Part shown: positions 8,834 to 18,420 of the stretch, piece after piece
How the letters are laid out: the number at the start of each line of letters is the position of its first letter
Position numbering within the stretch: the first letter of the stretch is position 1
Source of the DNA: Pseudideonella sakaiensis
GTDB taxonomy: Bacteria > Pseudomonadota > Gammaproteobacteria > Burkholderiales > Burkholderiaceae_C
DNA length: 64,000 nt
Assembly (NCBI RefSeq): GCF_001293525.1
Contig: NZ_BBYR01000017.1
Coordinates: 89,717 to 153,716 of the forward strand
Direction: 5' to 3'
Made by a program: the position numbers and the translations under genes
The notes under the pieces: generated by a model
What the model was told of the DNA's origin: nothing
The model's input: the letters and a program-made list of their open reading frames with translations, nothing else
The model's database searches: none

Positions 8834-9949
8834 ATGGCGACCCTGCGCATCGGCCCCATCGCGGTGGCCAACCGTCTGTTCGTCGCACCGATGGCCGGGG
8901 TCACCGACCGTCCGTTCCGCCAGCTGTGCAAGCGGCTCGGGGCGGGCTATGCCGTCAGCGAGATGGTCACCTCGCGCAGGGATCTCTGGCACACGCTGAA
9001 GACCAGCCGCCGTGCCAACCACGACGGCGAGGTCGCGCCGATCGCGGTGCAGATCGCCGGCACCGAGCCGGCGATGATGGCCGACGCGGCGCGCTACAAC
9101 GTCGAGCGCGGCGCCCAGGTGATCGACATCAACATGGGCTGTCCGGCGAAGAAGGTGTGCAACGTCTGGGCCGGTTCCGCACTGATGCAGGACGAGGTGC
9201 TGGCGCTGCGCATCGTCGAGGCGGTGGTCGCGGCCTGCGCGCCGCTGGGCGTGCCCGTCACATTGAAGATGCGCAGCGGCTGGTGCGCCGGCCAGCGCAA
9301 TGCGCTGGCCATCGCCCGGGCCGCCGAGGCGGCTGGCGTGGCGATGGTGGTCGTGCACGGCCGCACGCGCGAGCAGGGCTACGGCGGGCGGGCCGAGCAC
9401 GCGACGGTGGCCGCGGTGAAGGCGGCGCTGCGCATCCCGGTGGTCGCCAACGGCGACATCGCCACGCCCGAGCAGGCGCGCGAGGTGCTGGCCGCGACCG
9501 GCGCGGACGCGCTGATGATCGGCCGCGCGGCCCAGGGCCGCCCCTGGATCTTCCGCGAGATCGCGCACTTCCTCGAGACCGGTGAGCACCTGCCGCCGCC
9601 GCCGGTGCGGCAGGCGCGCGACTGGCTGCTCGAGCACCTCGAGGACCACTACGGCCTGTACGGCGAGCTCACCGGCGTGCGCACCGCCCGCAAGCACATC
9701 GGCTGGGCGCTGCGCGACCTGCCGGGCGGCCGCGATTTCCGCGACCACCTGAACACGCTGGACAGCAGCGCCGCGCAGGCCGGCGCGCTGGCGCGCTGGT
9801 TCGATCGCCTGGCCGACGAGCACCCCTGCTGGCCGGCCCCGCGGCCGCTGCCGGTGAGCGGCGTGGACGCGGGCCCGGAGGCCGCCAACGATGCCGACGG
9901 CGGCGCCGCGGCGACGCTGCGCCGGGCCGTCCGGGGGGGCGGCCGATGA
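8834..9949 (+). CDS. dusB: tRNA-dihydrouridine synthase DusB
   Basis: DusB is an FMN-dependent reductase that converts specific uridines in the tRNA D-loop to dihydrouridine. The 371-residue protein starts [24 protein letters not shown], the family's FMN-binding opening. The active-site segment [20 protein letters not shown] is near residue 100, [12 protein letters not shown] near 177, [12 protein letters not shown] near 205, and [21 protein letters not shown] near 230. The C-terminal 40 residues are an Ala/Gly-rich extension. The ATG at 8834 fits this conserved opening. Its stop overlaps the fis start by ATGA at 9946, and dusB-fis coupling is a well-known arrangement in proteobacteria. Confidence 0.96.
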   Translation: MATLRIGPIAVANRLFVAPMAGVTDRPFRQLCKRLGAGYAVSEMVTSRRDLWHTLKTSRRANHDGEVAPIAVQIAGTEPAMMADAARYNVERGAQVIDINMGCPAKKVCNVWAGSALMQDEVLALRIVEAVVAACAPLGVPVTLKMRSGWCAGQRNALAIARAAEAAGVAMVVVHGRTREQGYGGRAEHATVAAVKAALRIPVVANGDIATPEQAREVLAATGADALMIGRAAQGRPWIFREIAHFLETGEHLPPPPVRQARDWLLEHLEDHYGLYGELTGVRTARKHIGWALRDLPGGRDFRDHLNTLDSSAAQAGALARWFDRLADEHPCWPAPRPLPVSGVDAGPEAANDADGGAAATLRRAVRGGGR

Positions 9950-10254
9950 GCCCGCAGGGCCGCCCGAAAGGCGAAGCGCCGAACGCCCCGGCCGACGCCG
10001 GCCACGCGCCGGCCGGCGCGCACCGCCACGGCGTCGAGGCCTGCATCCGCGAGAGCCTGGCGGTCTATTTCCGCGACCTCGGGGACGTCGAGCCGAGCGC
10101 CCTGTACGACATGATCATCGACGTGGTGGAGAAGCCGCTGCTGGAGGTGGTGATGCAGCGGGCGGACGGCAACCAGAGCCGGGCCGCCGAATGGCTCGGC
10201 ATCAACCGCAACACGCTGCGCCGCAAGCTGCTGCAGCACAAGCTGATTCCATGA
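9946..10254 (+). CDS. fis: Fis family DNA-binding protein
   Basis: This 102-residue protein carries the Fis core in its last 75 residues: a helical dimerisation part ([41 protein letters not shown]) and the helix-turn-helix ([21 protein letters not shown]). Fis bends DNA and affects transcription, recombination and chromosome structure. The first 30 residues form a Pro/Ala/Gly-rich extension not present in the 98-residue enterobacterial form. It overlaps dusB by ATGA upstream and purH by ATGA downstream, so the three are translationally coupled. Confidence 0.95.
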   Translation: MSPQGRPKGEAPNAPADAGHAPAGAHRHGVEACIRESLAVYFRDLGDVEPSALYDMIIDVVEKPLLEVVMQRADGNQSRAAEWLGINRNTLRRKLLQHKLIP

Positions 10255-11843
10255 ACGCCCTGATCTCCGTTTCCGACAAGACCGGCGTGGTCGACCTCGC
10301 CCGCGGCCTGCACGCGCTGGGCATCGGCCTGCTGTCGACCGGCGGCACGGCCCGCCTGCTCGCCGAGGCCGGCCTGCCCGTCACCGAGGTGGCGGACCAC
10401 ACCGGCTTCCCCGAGATGCTCGACGGCCGCGTGAAGACCCTGCACCCGGCGATCCACGGCGGTTTGCTGGCGCGGCGCGACCTGCCGGCGCACATGGCGG
10501 CGCTGGCGACGCACGGCATCGCGACGATCGACCTGCTGGTCGTCAACCTCTACCCCTTCGAGGCCACCGTCGCGCGCGCCGACTGCACGCTGGAGGAGGC
10601 GATCGAGAACATCGACATCGGCGGCCCGGCGATGGTGCGCTCGGCGGCGAAGAACTGGCAGGACGTCGCGGTGCTCACCGATGCCTCGCAGTACGCGGGC
10701 GTGCTCGCGGAACTGCGCGCCGACGGCGCGGTCAGCCGCGCCACGCGCTTCGCGCTCTCGGTGGCCGCCTTCAACCGCATCGCGAACTACGACGCGGCCA
10801 TCAGCGACCACCTGTCGGCGCTGCAGGCCGACGGCAGCCGCGCGGAGTTCCCGGCGCAGAGCAACGGCCGTTTCGTGAAGCTGCAGGACCTGCGCTACGG
10901 CGAGAACCCGCACCAGCGCGCCGCGTTCTACCGCGACCTGCATCCGGCGCCGGGCTCGCTCGTCACCGCGACCCAGCACCAGGGCAAGGAGCTCTCGTAC
11001 AACAACATCGCCGATGCGGATGCGGCCTGGGAGTGCGTGCGCAGCTTCGATGCGGCGCAGGACGGGCCGGCCTGCGTGATCGTCAAGCACGCCAACCCCT
11101 GCGGCGTGGCGCTGGGCGAGGATGCGGCCGCGGCCTACGCCAAGGCGCTGAAGACCGACCCGACCTCGGCCTTCGGCGGCATCATCGCCTTCAACGTGGC
11201 GGTGGACCGGGCCGCGGCCGAGGCGGTCAGCCGCCAGTTCCTCGAGGTGCTGATCGCGCCGGCCTACACCGACGAGGCGCGTGCCGTGCTGGCGGCCAAG
11301 GCCAACGTGCGCGTGCTGGAGATCCCGCTGGACGGGGTGGATCCGGCCGGCGCGACGCCCTGGGCGCGCGGCCGCAACGCGCACGACGTCAAGCGCGTCG
11401 GCTCGGGCCTGCTGATCCAGAGCGCCGACGAGCACGTGCTGGCCGCCGCCGACCTGAAGATCGTGACCGCGCGCCAGCCGACGCCGACCCAGCTGGCCGA
11501 CCTGCTGTTCGCGTGGAAGGTCGCGCAGTACGTGAAGAGCAACGCCATCGTCTTCTGCGGCGGCGGCATGACGCTCGGCGTCGGCGCCGGCCAGATGAGC
11601 CGGATCGATTCGGCGCGCATCGCCGGCATCAAGGCCGAGCACGCCGGGCTCAGCCTGCAGGGCTCGGCCGTCGCGAGCGACGCCTTCTTCCCGTTCCGCG
11701 ACGGCCTCGACGTGGTCGTCGATGCCGGTGCCGCCGCGGTGATCCAGCCCGGCGGCTCGGTGCGCGATGCCGAGGTCATCGCGGCCGCCGACGAGCGCGG
11801 GATCGTGATGGCGCTCACCGGCGTGCGGCACTTCCGGCATTGA
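10251..11843 (+). CDS. purH: Bifunctional AICAR formyltransferase/IMP cyclohydrolase PurH
   Basis: PurH performs the last two steps of IMP synthesis, formylating AICAR with 10-formyl-THF and then closing the ring. The 530-residue length matches the family. The N-terminal MGS-like cyclohydrolase domain shows [43 protein letters not shown] and [21 protein letters not shown] segments. The C-terminal transformylase domain shows [36 protein letters not shown] and [12 protein letters not shown], including the KH pair needed for formyl transfer. The start overlaps the fis stop. No PurR-type operator or riboswitch is seen. Confidence 0.97.
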   Translation: MNALISVSDKTGVVDLARGLHALGIGLLSTGGTARLLAEAGLPVTEVADHTGFPEMLDGRVKTLHPAIHGGLLARRDLPAHMAALATHGIATIDLLVVNLYPFEATVARADCTLEEAIENIDIGGPAMVRSAAKNWQDVAVLTDASQYAGVLAELRADGAVSRATRFALSVAAFNRIANYDAAISDHLSALQADGSRAEFPAQSNGRFVKLQDLRYGENPHQRAAFYRDLHPAPGSLVTATQHQGKELSYNNIADADAAWECVRSFDAAQDGPACVIVKHANPCGVALGEDAAAAYAKALKTDPTSAFGGIIAFNVAVDRAAAEAVSRQFLEVLIAPAYTDEARAVLAAKANVRVLEIPLDGVDPAGATPWARGRNAHDVKRVGSGLLIQSADEHVLAAADLKIVTARQPTPTQLADLLFAWKVAQYVKSNAIVFCGGGMTLGVGAGQMSRIDSARIAGIKAEHAGLSLQGSAVASDAFFPFRDGLDVVVDAGAAAVIQPGGSVRDAEVIAAADERGIVMALTGVRHFRH

Positions 11844-11880
11844 GCCGGCCCGGCGGCCGGGGCGCCCGGCGGCGGCGCGG

Positions 11881-11886
11881 CAGAAT
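11881..11886 (+). promoter_or_regulatory. -10-like hexamer directly before the acyltransferase start
   Basis: CAGAAT ends 6 nt before the ATG at 11893, the spacing expected if transcription starts at the A of the start codon. No ribosome site is seen. Confidence 0.4.
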
Positions 11887-11892
11887 CGCTGC

Positions 11893-12516
11893 ATGACGCT
11901 GCCCGAGGCCGCCGGCCTGCTGCTCGCCTTCGTCGCCCGGCTGATCACCGGGGCCCAGGGCCATTGGCGCGGCACCGCGCCGAAGGCGGAGCAGCGCATC
12001 TACTTCGCCAACCACCAGAGCCACTTCGACTGGGTGCTGATCTGGGCCGCGTTGCCGCGCGACCTGCGCGCGGTAACGCGGCCGATCGCCGCGCGCGACT
12101 ACTGGACGGCCAGCCCGCTGCGCGCCTGGATCACCCGCGAGATCTTCAATGCCGTCTACGTCGACCGCCAGCGCAGCGCCGACCAGGACCCGCTGGAGCC
12201 GCTCGTCGACGCGCTGCAGCGCGGGGACTCGCTGGTCATCTTCCCCGAAGGCACGCGCGGCCACCGCGGCGACCCGCAGGCCTTCAAGTCCGGCCTGTTC
12301 CACCTGGCCGAGCGCTTCCCCGGGGTGCCGCTGGTGCCGGCCTGGATCGACAACGTGCAGCGCGTCATGCCCAAGGGCGAGGTGGTGCCGGTGCCGGTGC
12401 TGTGCTCCGTCAGCTTCGGCGCGCCGTTGCAGCTCGCGCCCGGCGAGGACAAGCGGGCCTTCCTCGGGCGGGCCCGCGACGCGGTGCTGGCGCTGAAGCC
12501 GGCCGGGATGGGCTGA
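11893..12516 (+). CDS. 1-acyl-sn-glycerol-3-phosphate acyltransferase-like protein (PlsC family)
   Basis: This 207-residue protein has the two hallmarks of PlsC-type acyltransferases. NHQSHFD near residue 38 is the catalytic HX4D motif, and [11 protein letters not shown] near residue 118 is the phosphate-binding block. VPLVPAWI near residue 145 is the later conserved block. It is shorter than the main PlsC enzymes and lacks a clear long membrane segment beyond the N-terminal [10 protein letters not shown]. The next gene, 2 bp downstream, encodes a CdsA relative, so the two probably act on the same lipid pathway. The acyl acceptor cannot be told from sequence. Confidence 0.85.
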   Translation: MTLPEAAGLLLAFVARLITGAQGHWRGTAPKAEQRIYFANHQSHFDWVLIWAALPRDLRAVTRPIAARDYWTASPLRAWITREIFNAVYVDRQRSADQDPLEPLVDALQRGDSLVIFPEGTRGHRGDPQAFKSGLFHLAERFPGVPLVPAWIDNVQRVMPKGEVVPVPVLCSVSFGAPLQLAPGEDKRAFLGRARDAVLALKPAGMG

Positions 12517-12518
12517 GC

Positions 12519-13529
12519 GTGGACGCGCTGCGCGAGGCCGCGGTCGACCGCCAGGTCGCCTGGCTCTTCATCGGCTTGTTCGGTGCACTGGTGGCCGCCA
12601 CGCTCGGCGCATGGTGGCTGGGCCTGCGGGCCGACTCGCCGCCGCGGCTGGCACGCCAGGAGGTGCTCTGGGGCGACCTGCGCGCGGCCTGGGTCGGCGC
12701 GGTGCTGTTCTGGATCGCCTGGGTGCTCGGCGCGGCGGTGGCCACGCTGCTGTTCGGCTTCGTCGCCTTCCTGGTGCTGCGCGAGTTCATCACGCTGACG
12801 CACACCCGGCGGGCCGACCACCGCAGCCTGCTGCTGGCCTTCTTCGTCGTGCTGCCGCTGCAGTTCGTGCTGGCCGGCAGCCGCTTCTTCGACCTGTTCA
12901 CCGTGTTCGTGCCGGTCTATGTCTTCTTCCTGCTGCCGCTGCTGAGTGCCCTCGGCAACGACCCGCAGCGCTTCCTCGAGCGCACCGCCAAGATCCAGTG
13001 GGCGATCATGGTGTGCGTCTACGGCATGAGCCACGCCCCGGCGCTGCTGCTGCTGGACCTGCCGGGCTATGCCGGCCGCGGCGCCTTCCTGGTGTTCTTC
13101 CTGGTCGCCGTGGTCGCCGCCGCGCACCAGGCGCAGGCGGTGGCCGCGCGCCACGTGCGGGCGCGGCCGGTGGCGCGCGCGATCAGCCGCCAGTTCACCT
13201 GGCGCGCCTGGGGCTGGGGCGTGGCCGCCGGCGGCACGGTGGGCGTGCTGCTGTACTGGACCACGCCCTTCATGCCGGGCCCGGCCGCGCTGATGGGCGT
13301 GCTGGCCGGCGGCAGCGGCACCCTGGGCGCCTTCGTGGTCACCGCGCTGCAGCGCGACGCCGGCGTGCGCGGCCGCGACGGCCGCGTCTCGGTGACGGGG
13401 GCCGTCGGCCTGCTGGACCGGGTGGCGCCGCTGTGCTTTGCCGCGCCGGTGTTCTTCCACTCGGTGCGCTGGTTCTTCGGCTGGGACCAGGGCCTGCCCG
13501 TGCTCTCGCTGCCGGAGCTGGGCGGATGA
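12519..13529 (+). CDS. CdsA/YnbB-like integral membrane protein lacking key cytidylyltransferase residues
   Basis: This 336-residue protein has eight or so membrane segments and the general CdsA layout: a [13 protein letters not shown] segment as in YnbB, an [17 protein letters not shown] block, and a C-terminal [17 protein letters not shown]. The catalytic motifs seem lost. The SxxKR-KD-HGG-DRxD signature reads [20 protein letters not shown] followed by AVGLLDRVA, without the KD, HGG or second Asp. The internal ND and SPGKTxEG motifs read AHQAQ and [10 protein letters not shown]. It is therefore probably not a working phosphatidate cytidylyltransferase. GTG at 12519 is used as the start, 2 bp after the acyltransferase stop. 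Its stop overlaps ruvC by ATGA. Confidence 0.8.
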   Translation: MDALREAAVDRQVAWLFIGLFGALVAATLGAWWLGLRADSPPRLARQEVLWGDLRAAWVGAVLFWIAWVLGAAVATLLFGFVAFLVLREFITLTHTRRADHRSLLLAFFVVLPLQFVLAGSRFFDLFTVFVPVYVFFLLPLLSALGNDPQRFLERTAKIQWAIMVCVYGMSHAPALLLLDLPGYAGRGAFLVFFLVAVVAAAHQAQAVAARHVRARPVARAISRQFTWRAWGWGVAAGGTVGVLLYWTTPFMPGPAALMGVLAGGSGTLGAFVVTALQRDAGVRGRDGRVSVTGAVGLLDRVAPLCFAAPVFFHSVRWFFGWDQGLPVLSLPELGG

Positions 13530-14086
13530 CGGCCCGCCGCATCCTCGGCATCGACCCGGGGCTGGTGATCACGGGCTTCGGCGTCATCGAGGCCGACGGC
13601 CCGGCGCTGAACTACGTGGCCAGCGGCACCATCCGCACCGCCGGGCCGCAGCTCGGCGAGCTGCCCGCGCGGCTGAAGCTGATCTTCGACGGCGTGCGCG
13701 AGGTCACGCGTCGCTACCAGCCGAGCTGCGCGGCGATCGAGATCGTCTTCGTCAACGTGAACCCGCAGTCGACGCTGCTGCTCGGCCAGGCGCGCGGCGC
13801 GGCTGTCACGGCGCTGGTCTGCGACGCGCTGCCGGTGTCGGAGTACACGCCGCTGCAGATGAAGAAGGCGATCGTCGGGCACGGCCACGCCCGCAAGGAC
13901 CAGGTCCAGGAGATGGTGCGCCGGCTGCTGCGCCTGCCGGGCCTGCCCGGCAAGGATGCCGCCGATGCGCTCGGGCTGGCGATCTGCCACGCGCACGCGG
14001 GCGCCTCGCTGGAGGTGCTGGCCCGCAGCGGGACGCCGCTCGCGCGCCGCACCCAGGGCGCCTACCGCGGCGGCCGCGCGCTCTGA
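13526..14086 (+). CDS. ruvC: Crossover junction endodeoxyribonuclease RuvC
   Basis: RuvC resolves Holliday junctions by paired nicks, working with RuvAB. The 186-residue protein has the RNase H-like acidic residues in place: Asp in ILGIDPG (residue 9), Glu in [20 protein letters not shown] (about 70), and the C-terminal acidic cluster in [19 protein letters not shown] (about 141). [21 protein letters not shown] is the usual DNA-contact region. The ATG overlaps the stop of the CdsA-like gene. ruvA and ruvB are not adjacent in this window. Confidence 0.96.
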   Translation: MTARRILGIDPGLVITGFGVIEADGPALNYVASGTIRTAGPQLGELPARLKLIFDGVREVTRRYQPSCAAIEIVFVNVNPQSTLLLGQARGAAVTALVCDALPVSEYTPLQMKKAIVGHGHARKDQVQEMVRRLLRLPGLPGKDAADALGLAICHAHAGASLEVLARSGTPLARRTQGAYRGGRAL

Positions 14087-14131
14087 GCCGGCCGCGCGGC
14101 CCGCCCGGCCGCGCAGCGCGCGGCGCGTGCC

Positions 14132-14137
14132 TACAAT
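14132..14137 (+). promoter_or_regulatory. -10-like element before argB
   Basis: TACAAT lies 51 bp before the argB ATG in an otherwise GC-only stretch. No clear -35 was found. Confidence 0.35.
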
Positions 14138-14188
14138 TTCCAGACGCGCGCGGCACCCGTCGCCCGCCAGCCTTGAAAGGTGTCCCCC

Positions 14189-15103
14189 ATGAGCGCTGAG
14201 TCCGACGACATCGCGTCGGCCGTGGCCCGCATCGCGCCGCGCGAGAAGGCCGAGATCCTGGCCCAGGCCCTGCCGTACATCCGGCGCTTCCACGGCAAGA
14301 CCATCGTCGTGAAGTACGGCGGCAACGCGATGACCGACCCGGCGCTGCAGCAGGACTTCGCCGAGGACGTCGTGCTGCTGAAGCTGGTCGGCATGAACCC
14401 GGTGGTGGTGCACGGCGGGGGGCCGCAGATCGAGGAGGCGCTGGCCAAGATCGGCAAGAAGGGCACCTTCATCCAGGGCATGCGCGTCACCGACGACGAG
14501 ACCATGGAGGTCGTCGAGTGGGTGCTCGCCGGCCAGGTGCAGCAGGACATCGTCGGCCTGATCAACGTCGCCGGCGGCAAGGCGGTGGGCCTGACCGGCC
14601 GCGATGGCGGGCTGATCCGCGCGCGCAAGATGAAGATGCTCGACCTGAAGGATCCGACCAAGGAACACGACGTCGGCATGGTCGGCGAGATCGAGTCGAT
14701 CGACCCGAGCGTGGTGCGGGCGCTGCAGGAGGACCAGTTCATCCCGGTCATCTCGCCGCTGGGCTTCGGCGCGAACAACGAGAACTACAACATCAATGCC
14801 GACATCGTCGCCGGCAAGCTGGCCGAGGTGCTGAAGGCCGAGAAGCTGGTGATGCTGACCAACATCCCCGGCGTGCTGGACAAGGCCGGCCAGCTGCTCA
14901 CCAACCTGAGCGCGCGCGAGATCGACGACCTGTTTGCCGACGGCACGATCAGCGGCGGCATGCTGCCGAAGATCTCGTCGGCGCTGGAGGCCGCGCGCAA
15001 CGGCGTCCACTCGGTGCACGTGATCGACGGCCGCGTGCCGCACGTGCTGCTGCTGGAGGTCCTGACCGACCAGGCCTACGGCACGATGATCCGCAGCCAT
15101 TGA
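14189..15103 (+). CDS. argB: Acetylglutamate kinase ArgB
   Basis: ArgB phosphorylates N-acetylglutamate in arginine synthesis. The 304-residue protein has [12 protein letters not shown] near residue 36, [14 protein letters not shown] near 70, the [20 protein letters not shown] block, and [20 protein letters not shown] followed by LTNIPGV in the ATP-binding half. The N-terminal helix that enables arginine-sensitive hexamers in some species ([31 protein letters not shown]) is present, so feedback inhibition by arginine is likely. A GTG at 14180 is also in frame, but GAAAGG at 14175-14180 fits the ATG at 14189 better. argJ lies about 23 kb away in this window. Confidence 0.97.
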   Translation: MSAESDDIASAVARIAPREKAEILAQALPYIRRFHGKTIVVKYGGNAMTDPALQQDFAEDVVLLKLVGMNPVVVHGGGPQIEEALAKIGKKGTFIQGMRVTDDETMEVVEWVLAGQVQQDIVGLINVAGGKAVGLTGRDGGLIRARKMKMLDLKDPTKEHDVGMVGEIESIDPSVVRALQEDQFIPVISPLGFGANNENYNINADIVAGKLAEVLKAEKLVMLTNIPGVLDKAGQLLTNLSAREIDDLFADGTISGGMLPKISSALEAARNGVHSVHVIDGRVPHVLLLEVLTDQAYGTMIRSH

Positions 15104-15111
15104 AGCCGGCA

Positions 15112-15129
15112 GGCCGCCGCGTGGCGGCC
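15112..15129. terminator. Hairpin after argB
   Basis: GGCCGCC and GGCGGCC form a 7-bp stem with a GCGT loop 9 bp after the argB stop. No T-run follows. The same stem core and loop recur after sspA. Confidence 0.45.
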
Positions 15130-15188
15130 CGCCGCGGTCCGGGCCGGCGGCGACGCGCGGCCCGCGCCACCCGCCCCGAGCCGCCGCC

Positions 15189-16133
15189 GTGACCCCGTCT
15201 TCCCCCGCCCTCCCGGCCCCCACCGCCGCCACCGCACGCGCCGCGCTGGCCGCGGCCTGCGGCGCCGGCTTCCTCTGGGGCACCGGCGCGCTGGTGGTCA
15301 ACGTGCTGATCGAGCGCCACGGGTTCACGCCGGAGAACATCTCCTTCTGGCGCTTCGTGGTCGGCGCCGTCGTGCTGCTCGCGGTGTTCGGGCGGCGCGG
15401 GCTGTGGGCTGCGGTGCGGCCGCTGTGGGCCCGGGTGCTGGGTGCGGGCACGTGCATGGCGGCCTACGTGCTGCTGTGGTTCCTCGGCATCGAGCGCATC
15501 GGTGCGGCCATCCCGACCCTGATTGCGCTGTGCCTCCCGCCGGTGCTGGTCACGCTGGTCGCGCTGCTGCGCGGCCAGGAGCGCCTCGACGCGACGCTGG
15601 TGGCGATCCTCGCCGCCGCGCTGGCTGGCACGGTGATGATCGTCGCGCGCCATGGCGGCGGCGCGGGCCCGGTCGCTGCCGGGGACTTCTGGGTCGGCGT
15701 CGCCTGCTCGGTCGGCTCGGCGGTGCTGTATGCGGGCTTCACGCTGGTCAGCGGCGGCCTGTCGCAGCGGCTCGGCGCCGGGCCGGCCACCACCTGCCTG
15801 ACCGTCGTCGCGGCGGCGGTGATGGGCCTGTCGGGCCTGTTCCGGCCGCTCGCGTGGCCGGTGGAGGTCGCGCCCGAGGCCTGGTTCCTGTACCTCGGGG
15901 TCGTCACCGCGGCGCTGGCGCTGCTGGCCTTCAGCTGGGGCGCCGCGCGCATCAGCCCGACGGCGCTGACCGTCGCGACGCTGGTCGAGCCGCTGACGGC
16001 GGTGCTGCTGGCCGCGCTGCTGCTGGGCCAGCCGCTCGGCGCGCTGCAGTGGGCCGGCGGCGGGCTGCTGATGATCGCGATCGCCGGCCTCGGCCGCCGC
16101 GTCGCCGCCGCGTCGCCCGGGGATCCGCGTTGA
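15189..16133 (+). CDS. EamA (DMT superfamily) transporter
   Basis: A 314-residue membrane protein with ten hydrophobic segments arranged as two EamA repeats (about residues 20-150 and 165-300). Markers are GFLWGTGALVVN at the start, FWRFVVGAVVLL, GIERIGAAIPTLIALCLPPV, and in the second half SVGSAVLYAGFTL and RISPTALTVATLVEPLTAVLLA. DMT members usually export metabolites such as amino acids; the substrate here cannot be assigned. The start is a GTG at 15189. Its stop overlaps the following HAD gene by TTGA, so the two are likely co-transcribed. Confidence 0.9.
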   Translation: MTPSSPALPAPTAATARAALAAACGAGFLWGTGALVVNVLIERHGFTPENISFWRFVVGAVVLLAVFGRRGLWAAVRPLWARVLGAGTCMAAYVLLWFLGIERIGAAIPTLIALCLPPVLVTLVALLRGQERLDATLVAILAAALAGTVMIVARHGGGAGPVAAGDFWVGVACSVGSAVLYAGFTLVSGGLSQRLGAGPATTCLTVVAAAVMGLSGLFRPLAWPVEVAPEAWFLYLGVVTAALALLAFSWGAARISPTALTVATLVEPLTAVLLAALLLGQPLGALQWAGGGLLMIAIAGLGRRVAAASPGDPR

Positions 16134-16933
16134 CTGCCGCGGTGCGACGGCTGCGCCGGCGCTGGCGCGGCGGCCTGCCTGCCGCGTCGGCGGCGCCGGC
16201 GCCGGCGTCGGTGCCCGCCGCCGCGCGCCCGGCCGGACGCCGGCCACCGCCAGTGTGGCTGTTCGACCTGGACGACACGCTGCACGACGCCAGCCATGCC
16301 GCCTTCGGCCAGGCCAGCGCCGCGATGAACGACTACATCGTGCGCCACATCGGCCTGACGGCGGAGGAGGCCGCCGTGCTGCGCCAGGGCTACTGGCGGC
16401 GCTACGGCGCGACCCTGCTGGGCCTGGTGCGCCACCACGGCGTGGTGGCCCGGCATTTCCTCGACGAGACGCATGCGCTGCCGGGACTGGAGGAGCGGCT
16501 GCGCTGCCACGCGGCCGACCGGCGCGCGCTGTGCCGCCTGCCCGGCCGCCGCTACGTCGTCACCAACGGCCCGCGCGCCTACGCCGCGCGCGTGCTGCGC
16601 GGCCTGCGCCTGCACGGCCTGTTCGACGGCGTGCTCGGCGTCGAGGACATGCGCATGTTCGGTGAGCACCGCCCCAAGCCCGACCGGCGGGCGCTGCGCC
16701 ACCTGCTCGCGCGGCTGAAGCTGGTGCCGGCGCGCTGCGTGCTGGTGGAGGACACGCTGTCGAACCAGAAGGCGGTGCGCCGGCTGGGGCTGCGCACGGT
16801 GTGGATGCAGGGCTACCAGCCGCCCGGCGCGCGGGCCGCCGGCGGGCGCGCCCGCGGCGGCCGGCCGGCCTACGTGTGTGCCAGAATCAAGCGCATCGCC
16901 GCCTTGCGGGCCCTGCAGCAGTTCTCGCGATGA
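16130..16933 (+). CDS. HAD-family pyrimidine 5'-nucleotidase-like hydrolase
   Basis: The protein (267 residues from a TTG start) has the haloacid dehalogenase motifs: WLFDLDDTLHDAS (motif I nucleophile and acid/base Asp), VTNGPRAYAARVL (motif II), the lysine of GEHRPKPDRRAL (motif III) and CVLVEDTLSNQKA (motif IV). The long helical cap between motifs I and II and the genomic position between argB and slmA fit the SDT1-like pyrimidine 5'-nucleotidase group common in Burkholderiales. The start is uncertain: TTG at 16130 overlaps the upstream stop, GTG at 16142 is an alternative, and the conserved domain begins near 16253. The stop overlaps slmA by ATGA. Confidence 0.85.
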   Translation: MTAAVRRLRRRWRGGLPAASAAPAPASVPAAARPAGRRPPPVWLFDLDDTLHDASHAAFGQASAAMNDYIVRHIGLTAEEAAVLRQGYWRRYGATLLGLVRHHGVVARHFLDETHALPGLEERLRCHAADRRALCRLPGRRYVVTNGPRAYAARVLRGLRLHGLFDGVLGVEDMRMFGEHRPKPDRRALRHLLARLKLVPARCVLVEDTLSNQKAVRRLGLRTVWMQGYQPPGARAAGGRARGGRPAYVCARIKRIAALRALQQFSR

Positions 16934-17646
16934 GTGCTCCCCCCGACCCTGCGGCCCCGATGGCCGGGCCCGGCGCGGCGGTCCCGTCGCCCGTCGTGCC
17001 GCGGTCCGACGACGCGGCCGGGCCCGTCGCGGCACCGGCCGGCCACGGCCCGGCGGCCGCCACCGCACGGCGGCGCCTGAAGCCCGGCGAGCGCCGGCTG
17101 CAGATCCTGCAGACGCTCGCGGCGATGCTCGAGCAGCCCGGCTCCGAGCGCATCACCACGGCCGCGCTCGCCGCGCGCCTGTCGCTCAGCGAGGCCGCGC
17201 TGTACCGCCATTTCGCCAGCAAGGCCCAGATGTTCGAGGGCCTGATCGAGTTCATCGAGCACAGCGTGTTCACGCTCACCCAGCAGATCTGCGAACGCGA
17301 GGCCGAGCCGCGGCTGCGGGCGCAGCGCATCGTCGCGGTGCTGCTGCAGTTCGGCGAGCGCAACCCCGGCATGACGCGGGTGATGGTCGGCGACGCGCTG
17401 GTGCACGAGCACGAGCGGCTGCAGCAGCGCATGAACCAGTTCTTCGACCGCATCGAGTCGCAGCTGCGCATCGGGCTGCGCGAGGGGGCGGATCCGACGC
17501 TGGCGATGCCCACCGTCGACGCCCAGGTGCGCGCGTCGGCCCTCACGGCCTTCGCCGTCGGGCGGCTGCAGCGCTTCGCGCGCTCCGGCTTCCGGCGCGT
17601 GCCCACCGAGCACCTCGAGGCCGCGCTGCAGCTGCTGGTCGTGTGA
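16930..17646 (+). CDS. slmA: Nucleoid occlusion factor SlmA (TetR family)
   Basis: SlmA binds specific chromosomal sites and blocks FtsZ ring formation over the nucleoid. The 238-residue protein has an Ala/Pro-rich N-terminal extension of about 45 residues, then a TetR-type DNA-binding domain (RRLQILQTLAAMLEQPGSERITTAALAARLSLSEAALYRHFASKAQMFEGL). The C-terminal domain (FGERNPGMTRVMVGDALVHEHERLQQRMNQFFDRIE) matches the FtsZ-interacting half of SlmA rather than a ligand-binding TetR domain. Its place next to the argB-HAD pair supports the call. It overlaps the HAD gene upstream and pdeM downstream. Confidence 0.93.
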   Translation: MSAPPDPAAPMAGPGAAVPSPVVPRSDDAAGPVAAPAGHGPAAATARRRLKPGERRLQILQTLAAMLEQPGSERITTAALAARLSLSEAALYRHFASKAQMFEGLIEFIEHSVFTLTQQICEREAEPRLRAQRIVAVLLQFGERNPGMTRVMVGDALVHEHERLQQRMNQFFDRIESQLRIGLREGADPTLAMPTVDAQVRASALTAFAVGRLQRFARSGFRRVPTEHLEAALQLLVV

Positions 17647-18356
17647 TGGCGCCGTCCGCCATCGCGGGCGCGGCCGCGCTCGAATGGGGCGGGCATCGCG
17701 TCGAGCTGCTGCCGCAGCGTGCGGCCTGGCTGCCGCAGCGGCACTGCCTGCTCGTGGCCGACCTGCACCTCGGCAAGGCGCTGAGTTTCCGGCGGCTCGG
17801 TGCGCCGGTGCCGCGCGGCACCACCGCCGACACCCTGCAGCGCCTGTCGGGCCTGCTGCAGGCCCTCGGTGCCCGCGAGCTGGTCGTGCTGGGCGACTTC
17901 CTGCATGCGCCGGAGGCCCAGGCCCCGGCCGTGCACGAGGCCTTGCTGCGCTGGCGCGCGGCCTGGCCGGACCTGGCGCTGACGCTGGTGCGCGGCAACC
18001 ACGACGACCGCGCCGGCGACCCACCGGCCGCGCTCGGCCTGCGGGTGGTGGACGAGCCCTGGTGCCTCGCGCCGCCGGCCGCACTGGCCGCGGGCATCCC
18101 GCAGGCCCCGCCGCTGCTGGCGCTGGCCCACCATCCGCTGCGCCGCGACGGTGCGCAGGTGCTGGCCGGCCACCTGCACCCCTGCGTGCACCTGTCCGGC
18201 CGGGCGCGCGACCGCCTGCGCCTGCCGTGCTTCCACTTCGCCCAGGGCGTCGGCGTGCTGCCGGCCTTCGGCGCCTTCACCGGCATGCACCCGGTACGCC
18301 GGACGCCCGGCGACCAGGTCTGGGCGGCCGCGGACCGCGTGGTGGCACTGCGCTGA
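17646..18356 (+). CDS. pdeM: Ligase-associated-type DNA damage response metallophosphoesterase PdeM
   Basis: This 236-residue calcineurin-like phosphoesterase shows the full metal-binding set: DLHLGKALSF, VVLGDFLHAP, VRGNHDDRAG, LALAHHPLR and LAGHLHPCVHL. The motif spacing and the C-terminal LPCFHFAQGVGVLPAFGAFTG match the PdeM group, which is often linked to a DNA ligase and helicase. Neither partner is in this window, so a DNA repair role is inferred only from family membership. The ATG at 17646 overlaps the slmA stop by one base (TGATG). Confidence 0.85.
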   Translation: MAPSAIAGAAALEWGGHRVELLPQRAAWLPQRHCLLVADLHLGKALSFRRLGAPVPRGTTADTLQRLSGLLQALGARELVVLGDFLHAPEAQAPAVHEALLRWRAAWPDLALTLVRGNHDDRAGDPPAALGLRVVDEPWCLAPPAALAAGIPQAPPLLALAHHPLRRDGAQVLAGHLHPCVHLSGRARDRLRLPCFHFAQGVGVLPAFGAFTGMHPVRRTPGDQVWAAADRVVALR

Positions 18357-18420
18357 ACCCCGCGGCCCCCGGCCGGCGGCCCGGCGCTGCGGGGCCGAGC
18401 GCCTACACTGCCGGCCCATC

